A stretch of DNA of 64,000 nt from Reyranella sp. (GCF_004297405.1 NZ_SCVC01000021.1:248001-312000), one strand, 5' to 3'. Counted from the first letter of the stretch, positions 16,850 through 25,471 are shown. Numbers and translations: made by a program. Notes: generated by a model not told the origin, from the sequence alone.

Positions 16850-19018
16850 ATGACGATCCAGACATCCCTCGGCCGGCGCAACTTCCTGGTCAGCAGCGCG
16901 GCCGTCGCCGGCGGTTTCTCGCTCGGCTTCCACGTTCCCTTCCTCGATGACGGTGTGGCGAACGCCCAGGCCGTCAAGGAACTCAACGCCTGGGTGGTGA
17001 TCCATCCCGACGACAAGGTGGTGGTCCGTATCGCCCGCTCCGAGATGGGGCAGGGCACGCTCACTGGCCTTTGCCAGCTCGTGGCCGAGGAACTCGAGTG
17101 CGACTGGAACAAGGTGACCTGGGAATATCCCACTCCCGGCGAGAACCTGGCCCGCAACCGCGTCTGGAAGAACTTCTCGACTGGTGGCAGCCGCGGCATT
17201 CGCGAAAGCAACCAGTATGTCCGCGAAGGCGGCGCCATGGCGCGCGAGATGCTGATCGCCGCTGCCGCCACGCAGTGGAAAGTGCCGGCGAGCGAATGCA
17301 GCGTCGACAAGGGCGTGATCACGCACAAGGACAAGAAGCTCACTTATGGCGCGGTTGCCGCGGCGGCAGCCCAGCTCGAGCCGCCCAAGGAAGTGAAGCT
17401 CAAGGACCCCAAGGACTGGAAGATCGCCGGCAAGCCGCTGCTGCGGCTCGACACGGTCGACAAGGTCACCGGCAAGCAGATCTACGGCATGGACTACACC
17501 ATGCCCGGCATGCTGATCGCCACTGTGCGTGCCTGCCCGGTGATCGGCGGCAAGCTGAAGAGCTTCGACGCCGCCAAGGCCGAGAAGATGCCGGGCGTGA
17601 AGAAGGTCCTCGCGATCGACGGCAATGCCGTCATCGTCGTGGCCGATACCTATTGGCACGCCCAGGCGGCGCTTGCGGCCGTGACCACGGAATGGGATGT
17701 CGGCGAACTGGGCAAGGTCCAGCAGGCGACGATCAATGCCATGCTGAAGGAAGGCCTCGACGCCAGCGAAGCTTTCGTCGGCAACAAGGCGGGCGACGCC
17801 AAGGCCGCGATTGCCGGTGCCGCGAAGAAAGTGGAAGCAACCTACAGCTTCCCCTACCAGCATCACGTCACCATGGAGCCGATGAACGCCACGGCGCGCT
17901 ACACGGCCGACAAGTGCGAGGTCTGGTGCGGCACGCAGAACGGTGAAGCAGCCCTCGCGGCAGCCTCCGAGGCCTCCGGCCTGCCTGTTGCCAAGTGCGA
18001 GGTCTACAAGCTGTTGCTGGGCGGCGGCTTCGGTCGTCGTGGCCGCTCGGACTATGTCCGCCAGGCCGTGCTGGTCGCCAAGGAGATGCCCGGCACGCCG
18101 ATCAAGCTGATCTGGTCGCGCGAAGAGGACATGACGCACTGTCAGTACCATCCGATCACGATGGCCAAGCTGACCGGCGGCCTCGATGCGCAAGGCAATC
18201 TGGTCGGGCTGCAGATCCGCATCTCGGGCCAGTCGATCCTGGCCTCGTTGTTACCGCAGAACCTGCAGAACGGCATGGACCCGGTGGTCTTCCAGGGGCT
18301 GATGCAGTCTGGTGTTGAGGCAGCCTATGGCTATGAGCTGCCGAACCTGCTGGTCGATCACGCCATGCGCAACCCGCACATCACGGCGGGCTTCTGGCGC
18401 GGTGTGAACGTGAACCAGAACGCCGTGTACATGGAATGCTTCATGGACGAGCTGGCCGCAGCCGCGGGCCAGGACCCGCTGGCCTTCCGCATGAAGTACC
18501 TGAAGCCCAAGTGGGCGGCGGTGCTGAAGGCGGCGTGCGACAAGGCTGGCTACGGCAAGCCACTGCCAGCGGGCCACTTCCACGGCATCTCGCAGGTCAT
18601 GGGATACGGCAGCTACGTCGCCGGCGTTGCCGAGGTTTCGGTGAGCCAGGATGGTACGCTCAAGATCCACAAGATCACGGCAGCGACCAACCCGGGCCAT
18701 GTCGTGAACCCGGCGCAGATCGAGCGCCAGGTTGCGGGCTCGTTCGTCTACGGTCTGTCGGCGGCGCTCTACGGCGAGATCACCGTCAAGGATGGCGTCG
18801 TAGAACAGACCAACTTCGACAGCTACAACGTGATGCGCATCGACGAGATGCCACAGGTAGAAACGGTGCTGGTGCCGACCCATGATTTCTGGGGCGGCGT
18901 CGGCGAACCGACGATTGCGGTGGCGGCACCTGCAGTGCTGAACGCGATCGCCAAGGCGACGGGCAAGCGAGTGCGCAACCTGCCGCTGATGAATCAAGAC
19001 CTCAAGAAGGGTGCTTGA
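16850..19018 (+). CDS. molybdopterin-binding subunit, IorB-like aldehyde oxidase/xanthine dehydrogenase family
   Basis: Catalytic subunit that binds molybdopterin cytosine dinucleotide and, by family, hydroxylates a heterocycle or aldehyde with water as oxygen donor. It has an N-terminal Tat motif (GRRNFLVSSAAVAGG, residues 8-22), so the folded complex is exported to the periplasm. Cofactor motifs include GGGFGRRG near residue 391, GFWRGVNVNQNA near 515, and GVGEPT near 684, which carries the conserved catalytic glutamate. At 722 aa its length suits the IorB group. Its stop overlaps the start of the cytochrome gene (TGATG). Linkage to fccB and sox genes suggests a periplasmic oxidation coupled to the same cytochromes. 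Isoquinoline itself as substrate is not supported. Confidence 0.9.
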   Translation: MTIQTSLGRRNFLVSSAAVAGGFSLGFHVPFLDDGVANAQAVKELNAWVVIHPDDKVVVRIARSEMGQGTLTGLCQLVAEELECDWNKVTWEYPTPGENLARNRVWKNFSTGGSRGIRESNQYVREGGAMAREMLIAAAATQWKVPASECSVDKGVITHKDKKLTYGAVAAAAAQLEPPKEVKLKDPKDWKIAGKPLLRLDTVDKVTGKQIYGMDYTMPGMLIATVRACPVIGGKLKSFDAAKAEKMPGVKKVLAIDGNAVIVVADTYWHAQAALAAVTTEWDVGELGKVQQATINAMLKEGLDASEAFVGNKAGDAKAAIAGAAKKVEATYSFPYQHHVTMEPMNATARYTADKCEVWCGTQNGEAALAAASEASGLPVAKCEVYKLLLGGGFGRRGRSDYVRQAVLVAKEMPGTPIKLIWSREEDMTHCQYHPITMAKLTGGLDAQGNLVGLQIRISGQSILASLLPQNLQNGMDPVVFQGLMQSGVEAAYGYELPNLLVDHAMRNPHITAGFWRGVNVNQNAVYMECFMDELAAAAGQDPLAFRMKYLKPKWAAVLKAACDKAGYGKPLPAGHFHGISQVMGYGSYVAGVAEVSVSQDGTLKIHKITAATNPGHVVNPAQIERQVAGSFVYGLSAALYGEITVKDGVVEQTNFDSYNVMRIDEMPQVETVLVPTHDFWGGVGEPTIAVAAPAVLNAIAKATGKRVRNLPLMNQDLKKGA

Positions 19019-19326
19019 TGCATCGTCTGCTGCTGCCGGGCCTGGCTGCGGCATTGCTGTTGGCGGGCGGTTCGACCTGGGCGGTTGACGGGCCGCCCGG
19101 AGGACCGCCGGGCGCGAGTTCGTGCACTGGCTGCCATGCGAGCGCGAAGATCACCGATTCGGTGATCCCGCGCATCGCCGGGCGCAAGGCGGCGGACATC
19201 GTCACCTTCATGCGCGAGTATCGAAGCGGCGCCTGGCCGTCGAGCGTGATGGGGCGCATTGCCAAGGGCTTCGACGACCAGCAGATCGACGCCATTGCGG
19301 CCTGGTTTGCCGCGCAGCCGGAGTAG
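19018..19326 (+). CDS. single-heme class I cytochrome c (FccA/SoxE-like position)
   Basis: Sec signal peptide (residues 1-22) followed by a heme-binding CTGCH at 36-40. A Met within VMGRIAKGF is a possible sixth ligand. The mature protein is only about 80 aa. The ATG at 19018 overlaps the previous stop by one base; a TTG three bases upstream is less likely. It stands between the molybdenum enzyme and the FccB-like flavoprotein and could be the electron acceptor of either, equivalent to the cytochrome subunit of flavocytochrome c. Purple sulfur bacterial FccA has two hemes; this one has one. Confidence 0.85.
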   Translation: MHRLLLPGLAAALLLAGGSTWAVDGPPGGPPGASSCTGCHASAKITDSVIPRIAGRKAADIVTFMREYRSGAWPSSVMGRIAKGFDDQQIDAIAAWFAAQPE

Positions 19327-19332
19327 CGTTGC

Positions 19333-20595
19333 ATGTCGACGCGTCGACATTTCCTGAAGCTCGGTGCAGCAGCGGCTATGGCACCTGCCGTCGTTTCGGC
19401 GCAGGGCGCCGGCGCAGGCCGTGTCGTCGTGATCGGTGGCGGCTTCGCTGGCGCCACGGCCGCGCGCACCCTGAAGACGCTGGAGCCCAAGCTCACCGTC
19501 ACGCTGGTCGAACCCAATCCCGTCTACACCTCGTGTCCCTTCAGCAACTCGGTGCTCGCCAACCTGCGCGAGATCGAGCAGCAGCAATTCCGCTATGACG
19601 GCGTCAAACGTGCCGGCGTCACCGTCGCGGAGACCAGCGCGACGGCGGTCGACGTCGATGCCAAGGCCGTGACCCTGGCCGACGGCAACCGGCTTTCCTA
19701 CGACCGGCTCGTGATGTCTCCGGGTATCGACTTCAACTGGACCGCCATTCCCGGCTACGACGAGGCGGCGGCGCAGAAGATGCCACATGCCTGGAAAGCC
19801 GGCGCACAGACGGTGTTGCTGCGCCAGCAGCTCCAATCAATGCAGGATGGTGGTCTCGTCGTCATGTCGGTACCGGCCAATCCGTTCCGCTGCCCGCCAG
19901 GTCCTTACGAGCGCGCCAGCCTGATCGCCTATTGGCTCAAGATCTGGAAGCCGAAGTCGAAGTTGCTGCTGCTCGACGCCAAGGACGCCTTCTCCAAGCA
20001 GCGCCTGTTCCAGAACGGCTGGGCGGAACTCTATCCCGGCATGATCGAATGGGTGCCATTGAGCCAGGGCGGCAAAGTGACATCGGTCGATCCCGCAACG
20101 CTGACTTTGGTCACCGAGTTCGGCAGCCACAAGGCGGCCGTTGCCAACGTCATCCCGCCGCAACGCGCCGGAGCCATCGCCGCGCAGGCCGGCGTGGCGG
20201 ACCGCACGGGCTGGTGTCCCATCGAGCCAGTCGCCTTCGAGTCGACCCTGCGTCCCGGCATCCATGTGCTGGGCGATGCGGCGATCATGGGTGGCATGCC
20301 CAAGTCGGCTTTTGCCGCGAACGCCCAGGCCAAGGTCTGCGCCGCCGCGATCGTCGAATTGTTGGCTGGCCGCAAGGCCCCGGATCCGATCCTGATCAAC
20401 ACCTGTTACAGCCTTGTCGCGGCCGACTACGGGATCTCCATCGCCGGCGTCTATCGGCCGACCAACGGCCAGCTCGCCGACATCCCGGGCGCTGGTGGTG
20501 TCAGCCCGCTCGAGGCCGTGGGCGGCCTGCGGGGTCAGGAAGCGCTCTACGCGTCGAGCTGGTTTCGCACCATCACCGCCGAGGTCTACGGCTGA
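19333..20595 (+). CDS. fccB: flavocytochrome c sulfide dehydrogenase flavoprotein (FccB/SoxF)
   Basis: Periplasmic flavoprotein that oxidises sulfide and passes electrons to a cytochrome c. A Tat motif (TRRHFLKLG, residues 3-11) precedes the FAD-binding VVVIGGGFAG at 31-40. All three cysteines typical of the family can be seen: C68 (SCPFSN, the covalent flavin position), C187 (RCPPGPYERA) and C358 (INTCYS), the last two being the redox-active pair. At 420 aa the length is normal. It starts six bases after the cytochrome stop and ends five bases before soxX. In sox operons the same protein is called SoxF. Keeping all catalytic cysteines makes a sulfide or polysulfide role likely. Confidence 0.93.
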   Translation: MSTRRHFLKLGAAAAMAPAVVSAQGAGAGRVVVIGGGFAGATAARTLKTLEPKLTVTLVEPNPVYTSCPFSNSVLANLREIEQQQFRYDGVKRAGVTVAETSATAVDVDAKAVTLADGNRLSYDRLVMSPGIDFNWTAIPGYDEAAAQKMPHAWKAGAQTVLLRQQLQSMQDGGLVVMSVPANPFRCPPGPYERASLIAYWLKIWKPKSKLLLLDAKDAFSKQRLFQNGWAELYPGMIEWVPLSQGGKVTSVDPATLTLVTEFGSHKAAVANVIPPQRAGAIAAQAGVADRTGWCPIEPVAFESTLRPGIHVLGDAAIMGGMPKSAFAANAQAKVCAAAIVELLAGRKAPDPILINTCYSLVAADYGISIAGVYRPTNGQLADIPGAGGVSPLEAVGGLRGQEALYASSWFRTITAEVYG

Positions 20596-20599
20596 CGCC

Positions 20600-21028
20600 A
20601 TGTGGAGCCGGCATCTGCTCGCCCTTGCATTGGCCTTGGCGGCGCCGGCTGCGCTGGCTCAGGAGATCGTGGGCGATGCCATTCCCAAGTCGTTGACCGG
20701 TCAGCCTGGCGATGCCGCGCGTGGACGCGCCATTGTGGCTAATCGCAGTGTCGGCCTCTGCCTGCTCTGCCACAGCGGTCCGATCGCGGAGGAGCGCTTC
20801 CAGGGCGATCTCGCGCCAAGCCTGGCCGGGGCAGGGACGCGCTGGTCGGCGGGCCAGTTGCGCTTGCGCATCGTCGATGGTTCGCGTCTCAATGCCGACA
20901 CGATCATGCCGCCCTACTATCGGACGACCGGGTTGCAGCGCGTCGCCCGCAACTTCGAAGGCAAGACCATCCTGACGGCTGCCCAGGTCGAGGATGTCGT
21001 GGCCTATCTCGTGACCCTGAAGGATTGA
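20600..21028 (+). CDS. soxX: sulfur oxidation cytochrome c SoxX
   Basis: Monoheme subunit of SoxXA, which attaches thiosulfate to the carrier SoxY. A Sec signal ends about residue 20 (ALAQ). Heme is bound by CLLCH at 54-58, and MPPYY at 103 supplies the methionine ligand. The C-terminal part TAAQVEDVVAYLVTLKD matches the cytochrome fold end. The ATG at 20600 was chosen because the signal peptide starts there; the reading frame extends upstream only as a shadow of fccB. Its stop is directly followed by soxY with no gap. Confidence 0.92.
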   Translation: MWSRHLLALALALAAPAALAQEIVGDAIPKSLTGQPGDAARGRAIVANRSVGLCLLCHSGPIAEERFQGDLAPSLAGAGTRWSAGQLRLRIVDGSRLNADTIMPPYYRTTGLQRVARNFEGKTILTAAQVEDVVAYLVTLKD

Positions 21029-21472
21029 ATGGATCGACGTCGTTTCCTTGCCGGCACTGCCGTTCTTGCCCTCCTGCCGTTCGACCGCGCAGCGGCAACG
21101 CCCGACGCCATGGCCGAAGCCATCCGCAAGGTCGTCGGTGGTGCAGTCGTGCGCGAGGAGCGGGTCAAGCTCGACATGCCGCCTCTGATCGAGAACGGCA
21201 ACACCGTTCCGCTCACCGTGTCGGTCGAAAGCCCGATGACGGACGGCGATTATGTGAAGGCCATCCACGTCTTCAACGAGAAGAATCCGCAGCCCAACGT
21301 CCTTTCAGCGAAGCTCTCGCCGCGCACCGGCAGGGCGGTGGTCGGCACGCGGATCAAGCTGGGCGACAGCCAGAAGATCGTGGCCATCGCCGAAACCAGC
21401 GACGGCAAGTTCTGGAGCGCCAGCGCCGATGTGATCGTGACTCTGGCCGCCTGCCTCGAGGAGTCGACCTGA
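21029..21472 (+). CDS. soxY: sulfur carrier protein SoxY with atypical C-terminus
   Basis: Carrier that holds sulfur intermediates on a C-terminal cysteine. A Tat leader (MDRRRFLAG) is followed by a single Ig-like SoxY domain. The canonical swinging arm ends GGCGG; here the end reads VTLAACLEEST, so one cysteine is kept (six residues from the end) but without the flanking glycines. It starts right after the soxX stop, and its stop overlaps the soxZ start (TGATG). The family call is firm from the fold motifs (PLTVSVESPMT, VKAIHVFNEKNP) and the soxZ partner. Whether the altered arm can still reach SoxXA is open. Confidence 0.9.
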   Translation: MDRRRFLAGTAVLALLPFDRAAATPDAMAEAIRKVVGGAVVREERVKLDMPPLIENGNTVPLTVSVESPMTDGDYVKAIHVFNEKNPQPNVLSAKLSPRTGRAVVGTRIKLGDSQKIVAIAETSDGKFWSASADVIVTLAACLEEST

Positions 21473-21792
21473 TGGCCAACATCCTCGTCAATGCACCGAA
21501 GACGGCCAAGCGCGGCGATGTGGTCGAGATCAAGGCGCTGATCATGCACCCCATGGAGACCGGTTTCCGGCCCGGCCCCAACGGTCAGATCATTCCGCGC
21601 AACATCATTGAGCACTTCACCGCGACCTGGAACGACGCAGAAATTTTTGCGATCGAGATGTCGCCCGCGATTTCGGCCAACCCCTTCATCTCCTTCTTCG
21701 CCGTCGCGACCGAAAGCGGCAAGATCCGTCTGCGCTGGACCGGCGACCAGGGTTTCGCCGTCGAGGAGCAGGTCGCGATCACCGTCGAATGA
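21472..21792 (+). CDS. soxZ: sulfur carrier partner SoxZ
   Basis: 106-aa partner of SoxY with no signal peptide, as expected because SoxYZ is co-exported by the SoxY Tat leader. Family motifs KRGDVVEIKALIMHPMETG and the C-terminal GDQGFAVEEQVAITV are present. Its start overlaps the soxY stop by one base, and its end overlaps soxA by four bases (ATGA), which indicates translational coupling. Confidence 0.93.
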   Translation: MANILVNAPKTAKRGDVVEIKALIMHPMETGFRPGPNGQIIPRNIIEHFTATWNDAEIFAIEMSPAISANPFISFFAVATESGKIRLRWTGDQGFAVEEQVAITVE

Positions 21793-22565
21793 CTGCCCTG
21801 CGCTTCAGTATCGCGCTTCTCGTCGTGTTCGGTACGTCGCTCGCTCTCGCGCAGGGCGGTGAAGACAAGCGCCGATCCGGCTATCAGGATATGGGCGCCG
21901 CCCTCCAGCAGATGCAGGACGACGACACGGCCAATCCCGGCATGCTGTTCGTTCAGCAGGGCGCGAAACTGTGGGAGCAGCGCGTTGGCGCGGCCGACAA
22001 GTCCTGTGCCGACTGCCACGCCGCAGCGAACGTCAGCATGAAGGGCGTGGCGGCGCGCTATCCGGCGATCCCGCCTGGCGCCGACAAGCCCGTCGATCTC
22101 GAAGGGCGCATCAACCTTTGTCGCGTCGACAACCAGAAAGCTGTACCACTGCCGCTTGAAAGCCAGGACATGCTGGCACTTCTTGCATTCGTGTCGCGGC
22201 AATCGCGGGGCCTTCCCATTGCGCCGCCCGACGATTCACGACTGGCGGCCTGGCGCGAGCAGGGCGCGGAGATCTACGGGCGCCGGCAGGGTCAGCTCAA
22301 CCTCTCCTGCGCCATCTGCCATGACGACAATGCCGGCAAGAAGCTCGCAGGGGTGACTATCCCCCAGGCCCACCCCACCGGCTATCCGATCTACCGCCTC
22401 GAATGGCAGGGGCCGGGCACGCTACGTCGGCGGCTGCGCAACTGCCTGATCGGCATCCGCGCCGAACCCTACCCGGCAGGAGCGCCCGAGTATGTCGCCC
22501 TGGAGCTTTATCTCATGGACCGCGCCAAAGGCATGGTCATGGAGTCACCGGGCGTCAGGCCTTGA
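21789..22565 (+). CDS. soxA: diheme cytochrome SoxA
   Basis: Catalytic diheme subunit of SoxXA. The signal peptide ends near residue 21. The N-terminal RSGYQDMGAALQQMQDDD region is typical. Heme 1 is bound by CADCH (73-77) with C111 (INLCRVDNQ) as the likely axial cysteine. Heme 2 is bound by CAICH (174-178) with C219 (RNCLIGIRAEPY) as the active-site cysteine ligand. At 258 aa it is a full-length diheme form. It is the last gene of the cluster; no soxB or soxCD follows before the next, unrelated gene. Confidence 0.94.
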   Translation: MTALRFSIALLVVFGTSLALAQGGEDKRRSGYQDMGAALQQMQDDDTANPGMLFVQQGAKLWEQRVGAADKSCADCHAAANVSMKGVAARYPAIPPGADKPVDLEGRINLCRVDNQKAVPLPLESQDMLALLAFVSRQSRGLPIAPPDDSRLAAWREQGAEIYGRRQGQLNLSCAICHDDNAGKKLAGVTIPQAHPTGYPIYRLEWQGPGTLRRRLRNCLIGIRAEPYPAGAPEYVALELYLMDRAKGMVMESPGVRP

Positions 22566-22636
22566 GAGTTTTGTTGTGCAGTGCAGCGGCGTAGGTCGCG
22601 CTTAGAAGCCTTCCGGATTGCCGATATACATGGCGT

Positions 22637-23590
22637 ATGGCTTCTGTTGCTCGCCGTTCGATGCTCGCGTCGCTGCCGGGACTGATGCTGCTGCGCGATG
22701 CGGCTGCAGCGCCCACGAAGGTGAGTGTCGGCACTGCCTCGGAGGGAGGTGCCTTCGTCCTCTACGGCGGCGCTTTGATCGACGCCCTCAAATCGGTAGA
22801 GCCATCGCTCGAGATGCGGGAGCGCATGACGCGCGGCACGCTCGACAATGTGCCGATGCTGGAACGTGGCGAACTCGATATCGGATTCGTATTCGGCGAA
22901 GTGGTGCACGAGTTGTTCTCGGGCGTCGGCGGAGCGACGACGAAGCTCACCGTCATCTCGGTCATGTATCCCACTCCCGGCATGTTTGCCGTGCGGGCCG
23001 ACAGCCGCTACCGCTCGATCACCGATCTTCAGGGCCGACCGGTCGTCTGGAATGCGCGCGGCTCGGGGCTTGCCGTTCAGGGACGCTACGTGATGAGCGG
23101 CATGGGCCTCGACGTCGACACGTACTTCGACTCGGTCTACCCGGAACAGCTTTCCGACGGGCCAGCCATGGTGATCGACGGTACGGCATCGGCGCTATGG
23201 GGCGGCGGCCTGCGCTGGCCGGGCTTTGTCACTATCGCCAATAATCCCAACGGCGTGCGCTTCGTCGTACCGACGCCAGAGGAAACGGATCGCATCCTGG
23301 CGAAGTACGACTTCCTTCGCCGCTTCACGGTGCCGGCTGGTCTTTATGCAGGGCAATCCGAGCCGATCCAGAGCGTGGGCTCGTGGAGTTTCATCCTGGC
23401 ACGGGCCGACCTCGACGAAACCGTCGGCTATCGGTTGGCGGCGGGCCTTCATCGCGTCGAGCGCGCCGGTCTCAGCCCACGCCAGCTCGGACAGAGCACG
23501 GCAAAGAACACGCTCGCGGCCGTATCGTCACCCGACGTGCTGCATCCTGGCGTCAGGCGCTTCTATCAAGAGCAGGGGCTGATCAAGTAG
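22637..23590 (+). CDS. TAXI-family TRAP transporter solute-binding protein (orphan)
   Basis: Periplasmic receptor of the TRAP-associated extracytoplasmic immunogenic (TAXI) type. The leader contains ARRSMLASLPG and ends AAAAPT. The mature start VSVGTASEGGAFVLYGGAL and the internal ERGELDIGFVFGEV and VWNARGSGLAVQGRYV are family-like. TAXI proteins usually work with a fused DctQM membrane protein, but none is found in this window. The ligand is unknown. It starts 71 bases after soxA, so it may be read with the sox genes, but no functional link is visible. Confidence 0.85.
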   Translation: MASVARRSMLASLPGLMLLRDAAAAPTKVSVGTASEGGAFVLYGGALIDALKSVEPSLEMRERMTRGTLDNVPMLERGELDIGFVFGEVVHELFSGVGGATTKLTVISVMYPTPGMFAVRADSRYRSITDLQGRPVVWNARGSGLAVQGRYVMSGMGLDVDTYFDSVYPEQLSDGPAMVIDGTASALWGGGLRWPGFVTIANNPNGVRFVVPTPEETDRILAKYDFLRRFTVPAGLYAGQSEPIQSVGSWSFILARADLDETVGYRLAAGLHRVERAGLSPRQLGQSTAKNTLAAVSSPDVLHPGVRRFYQEQGLIK

Positions 23591-23717
23591 GCGGCGGCCC
23601 CCTGGGAGAGGAAATTCTCTCTCGACACGCTGGCAGAGGTATTTCTACCGCCGGGCGCCGGCAATTCGACCGCGCGTTTCATTGCTGCTGCTGTGAGCTG
23701 GCCTCTACAGTCAGGCT

Positions 23718-23990
23718 ATGTTGAGCCTCGCCACCAGTCTCGTTGCCCGTGCTGCCCGCCTGATCCAGGCGGCTCAGGACGAGCCCTCCCTCTGGACCAT
23801 CTCCGTGCACGGCCGCGTGGTCGGCTCGCTGGTCTGTGAGGCTGGAGCATGGCGGCTGTCCTGGTTCAACGGCGCCGATCCGCGGCTGGCGAGCCATGCC
23901 GGTCCGGTGGATGGCGACATCGACGGGTTGGCCGAGACACTCAGCCTTCGGCTCGGCGCCCCCGTGCGTCTGGAGTCGCTTCCGGTCTAG
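23718..23990 (+). CDS. small hypothetical protein (90 aa)
   Basis: Not recognised. Soluble and without cysteine clusters or membrane segments. It contains an N-terminal amphipathic helix (SLATSLVARAARLIQAAQ) followed by short beta-strand-like segments. Codon usage matches the neighbours, and it lies in a 433-base gap between two real genes, so it is probably coding. The sequence before it (23591-23717) shows nothing else. Confidence 0.6.
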   Translation: MLSLATSLVARAARLIQAAQDEPSLWTISVHGRVVGSLVCEAGAWRLSWFNGADPRLASHAGPVDGDIDGLAETLSLRLGAPVRLESLPV

Positions 23991-24023
23991 ACTGGCCGCA
24001 GGCCGACCACAGGTATTTCAATC

Positions 24024-24503
24024 ATGGATGCGATCGACAGGAAGATCGTGGCTCTCCTCCAGGAGGATGCGAGCCTTTCACTGGCGCAGATTGCGCATCG
24101 GGTCGGGCTGTCACAAAGCCCGTGCTGGAAGCGAATCCAGCGCCTCGAGAAGGCCGGCATCATTCTGAAGAGGGTGGCGCTGATATCGCCAGAATCGATC
24201 GGCATGGGGCTGACCGTATTCGTCTCCATCGAAACCGGCGACCATTCCTCGGCCTGGCTGTCAAAGTTCGCCCAGACCGTCACCGCCATGCCCGAGGTGA
24301 TGGAGTTTCACCGCATGGCCGGCGATATCGACTACATGCTGCGGGTCGCGGTGACCGACATGCAGGCCTACGACGCCTTCTACAAGAAGCTGATCGACAC
24401 CATGCCGCTCAAGAACGTGACCTCGCGCTTCTCGATGGAGCGCGTGAAGTCGACCACGGCCTATCCGATCGCTACGGACCTCAAGCCGACGCGCAAGCGC
24501 TAG
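24024..24503 (+). CDS. Lrp/AsnC-family transcriptional regulator
   Basis: The N-terminal AsnC-type helix-turn-helix (DAIDRKIVALLQEDASLSLA, then LSQSPCWKRIQRLEKAG) is followed by a RAM ligand-binding domain (residues about 70-150). At 159 aa it is the usual length. Such proteins bind amino acids and act as dimers to octamers. An upstream small gene and the convergent LysR gene give no clear target. The closing sequence overlaps the LysR gene end by four bases. Confidence 0.92.
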   Translation: MDAIDRKIVALLQEDASLSLAQIAHRVGLSQSPCWKRIQRLEKAGIILKRVALISPESIGMGLTVFVSIETGDHSSAWLSKFAQTVTAMPEVMEFHRMAGDIDYMLRVAVTDMQAYDAFYKKLIDTMPLKNVTSRFSMERVKSTTAYPIATDLKPTRKR

Positions 24504-25387
24504 GCTCTCCTTCTGAGGGCGTCGAAGAGCCGTCGCGCCGGTCGTGACAGGTGGTGGGAATCGCGGACGCAGAGGGTGAGCTGGCGTGCGGCCCAGGGCT
24601 CGGCGATGCGCACCATGGCGAGCGGCAGGGCGCGCCGCTGACGGCGGGCCGTCGCCTCCGGCACGATGCCCACACCGACCCCGGCCGCCACCATGGCGCA
24701 TACGGCATCGAGACTGTTGGCCCTGACCCTGAGCCGCATCGCTCGCCCCAGCCGCGCCGCGTGCCGGGCCACATGCTCGTCGAGTGCCGTGCCGCGTGTC
24801 AGGCCGACAAAGTCGAGGTCGAGCAGCTCGGCGAACCCGACCTGACGCTTGCCGGCAAGGCGATGGCCTGAGGCGACGGCCAGTACCAGCCGGTCGGGGC
24901 GGAAGGGATGGCTTTCGAGGCCGGGCACGAGCGAGGCTTCGGTAGCGATGCCGATATCGGCGTCGCCTGCTGAGATCGCGGCGGCGATCGCCGGGCTTTC
25001 GCGATCCTCGAGATCGAGATCGATGCTTGGATTGGCCGCCAGGAAGTCCGCCAGCAGCGCGGGCAGGTGCTCCGACATGGCGGCGGTGTTGGCGAGCAGC
25101 CGCACGTGACCCTTGAGGCCGCGCGAATAGGCGCCCAGCTCACCGCGCATCGTCTCGATCTGCTGCAGCACGATGCGCGCATGGTCGAGCAGGGCGCGGC
25201 CGGCATCGGTCGGCTGGACGCCGCGCCGGCCCCGCTTGAGGAGCGGCACGCCCAGCACCTCTTCCATGCCCCGGATGCGTGCGCTGGCCGACGCCAGCGC
25301 CAGGTGTGTCCGTTCGGCGCCGCGCGTGATGCTTTCTGTCTCGACGACATGGCGGAACAGGCGGAGGTCGGTGAGATCGAAGCGCAT
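24500..25387 (-). CDS. LysR-family transcriptional regulator
   Basis: A winged HTH at residues 1-65 (DLTDLRLFRHVVETESITRGAERTHLA) is followed by a periplasmic-binding-like effector domain (about 90-295). Its start faces the TauE/SafE permease gene, with an 85-94-base divergent gap, the classical LysR arrangement, so that permease is the likely target. The upstream gap holds GAGGAGCAT-like RBS sequence before the ATG. Confidence 0.93.
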   Translation of the reverse strand: MRFDLTDLRLFRHVVETESITRGAERTHLALASASARIRGMEEVLGVPLLKRGRRGVQPTDAGRALLDHARIVLQQIETMRGELGAYSRGLKGHVRLLANTAAMSEHLPALLADFLAANPSIDLDLEDRESPAIAAAISAGDADIGIATEASLVPGLESHPFRPDRLVLAVASGHRLAGKRQVGFAELLDLDFVGLTRGTALDEHVARHAARLGRAMRLRVRANSLDAVCAMVAAGVGVGIVPEATARRQRRALPLAMVRIAEPWAARQLTLCVRDSHHLSRPARRLFDALRRRA

Positions 25388-25471
25388 ATGCTCCTCTCTG
25401 AGTCAGCCTTCGTATAGAACGAAGGCATACTCCGTATTCTCCACATTGCCGGTCGTGCCGTCTCCCGCCAT

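Noticed and set aside
16850..19018. Assignment as true isoquinoline 1-oxidoreductase
   Set aside because: The family match is to the IorB group only; the Sox/FccB context does not support isoquinoline as substrate.
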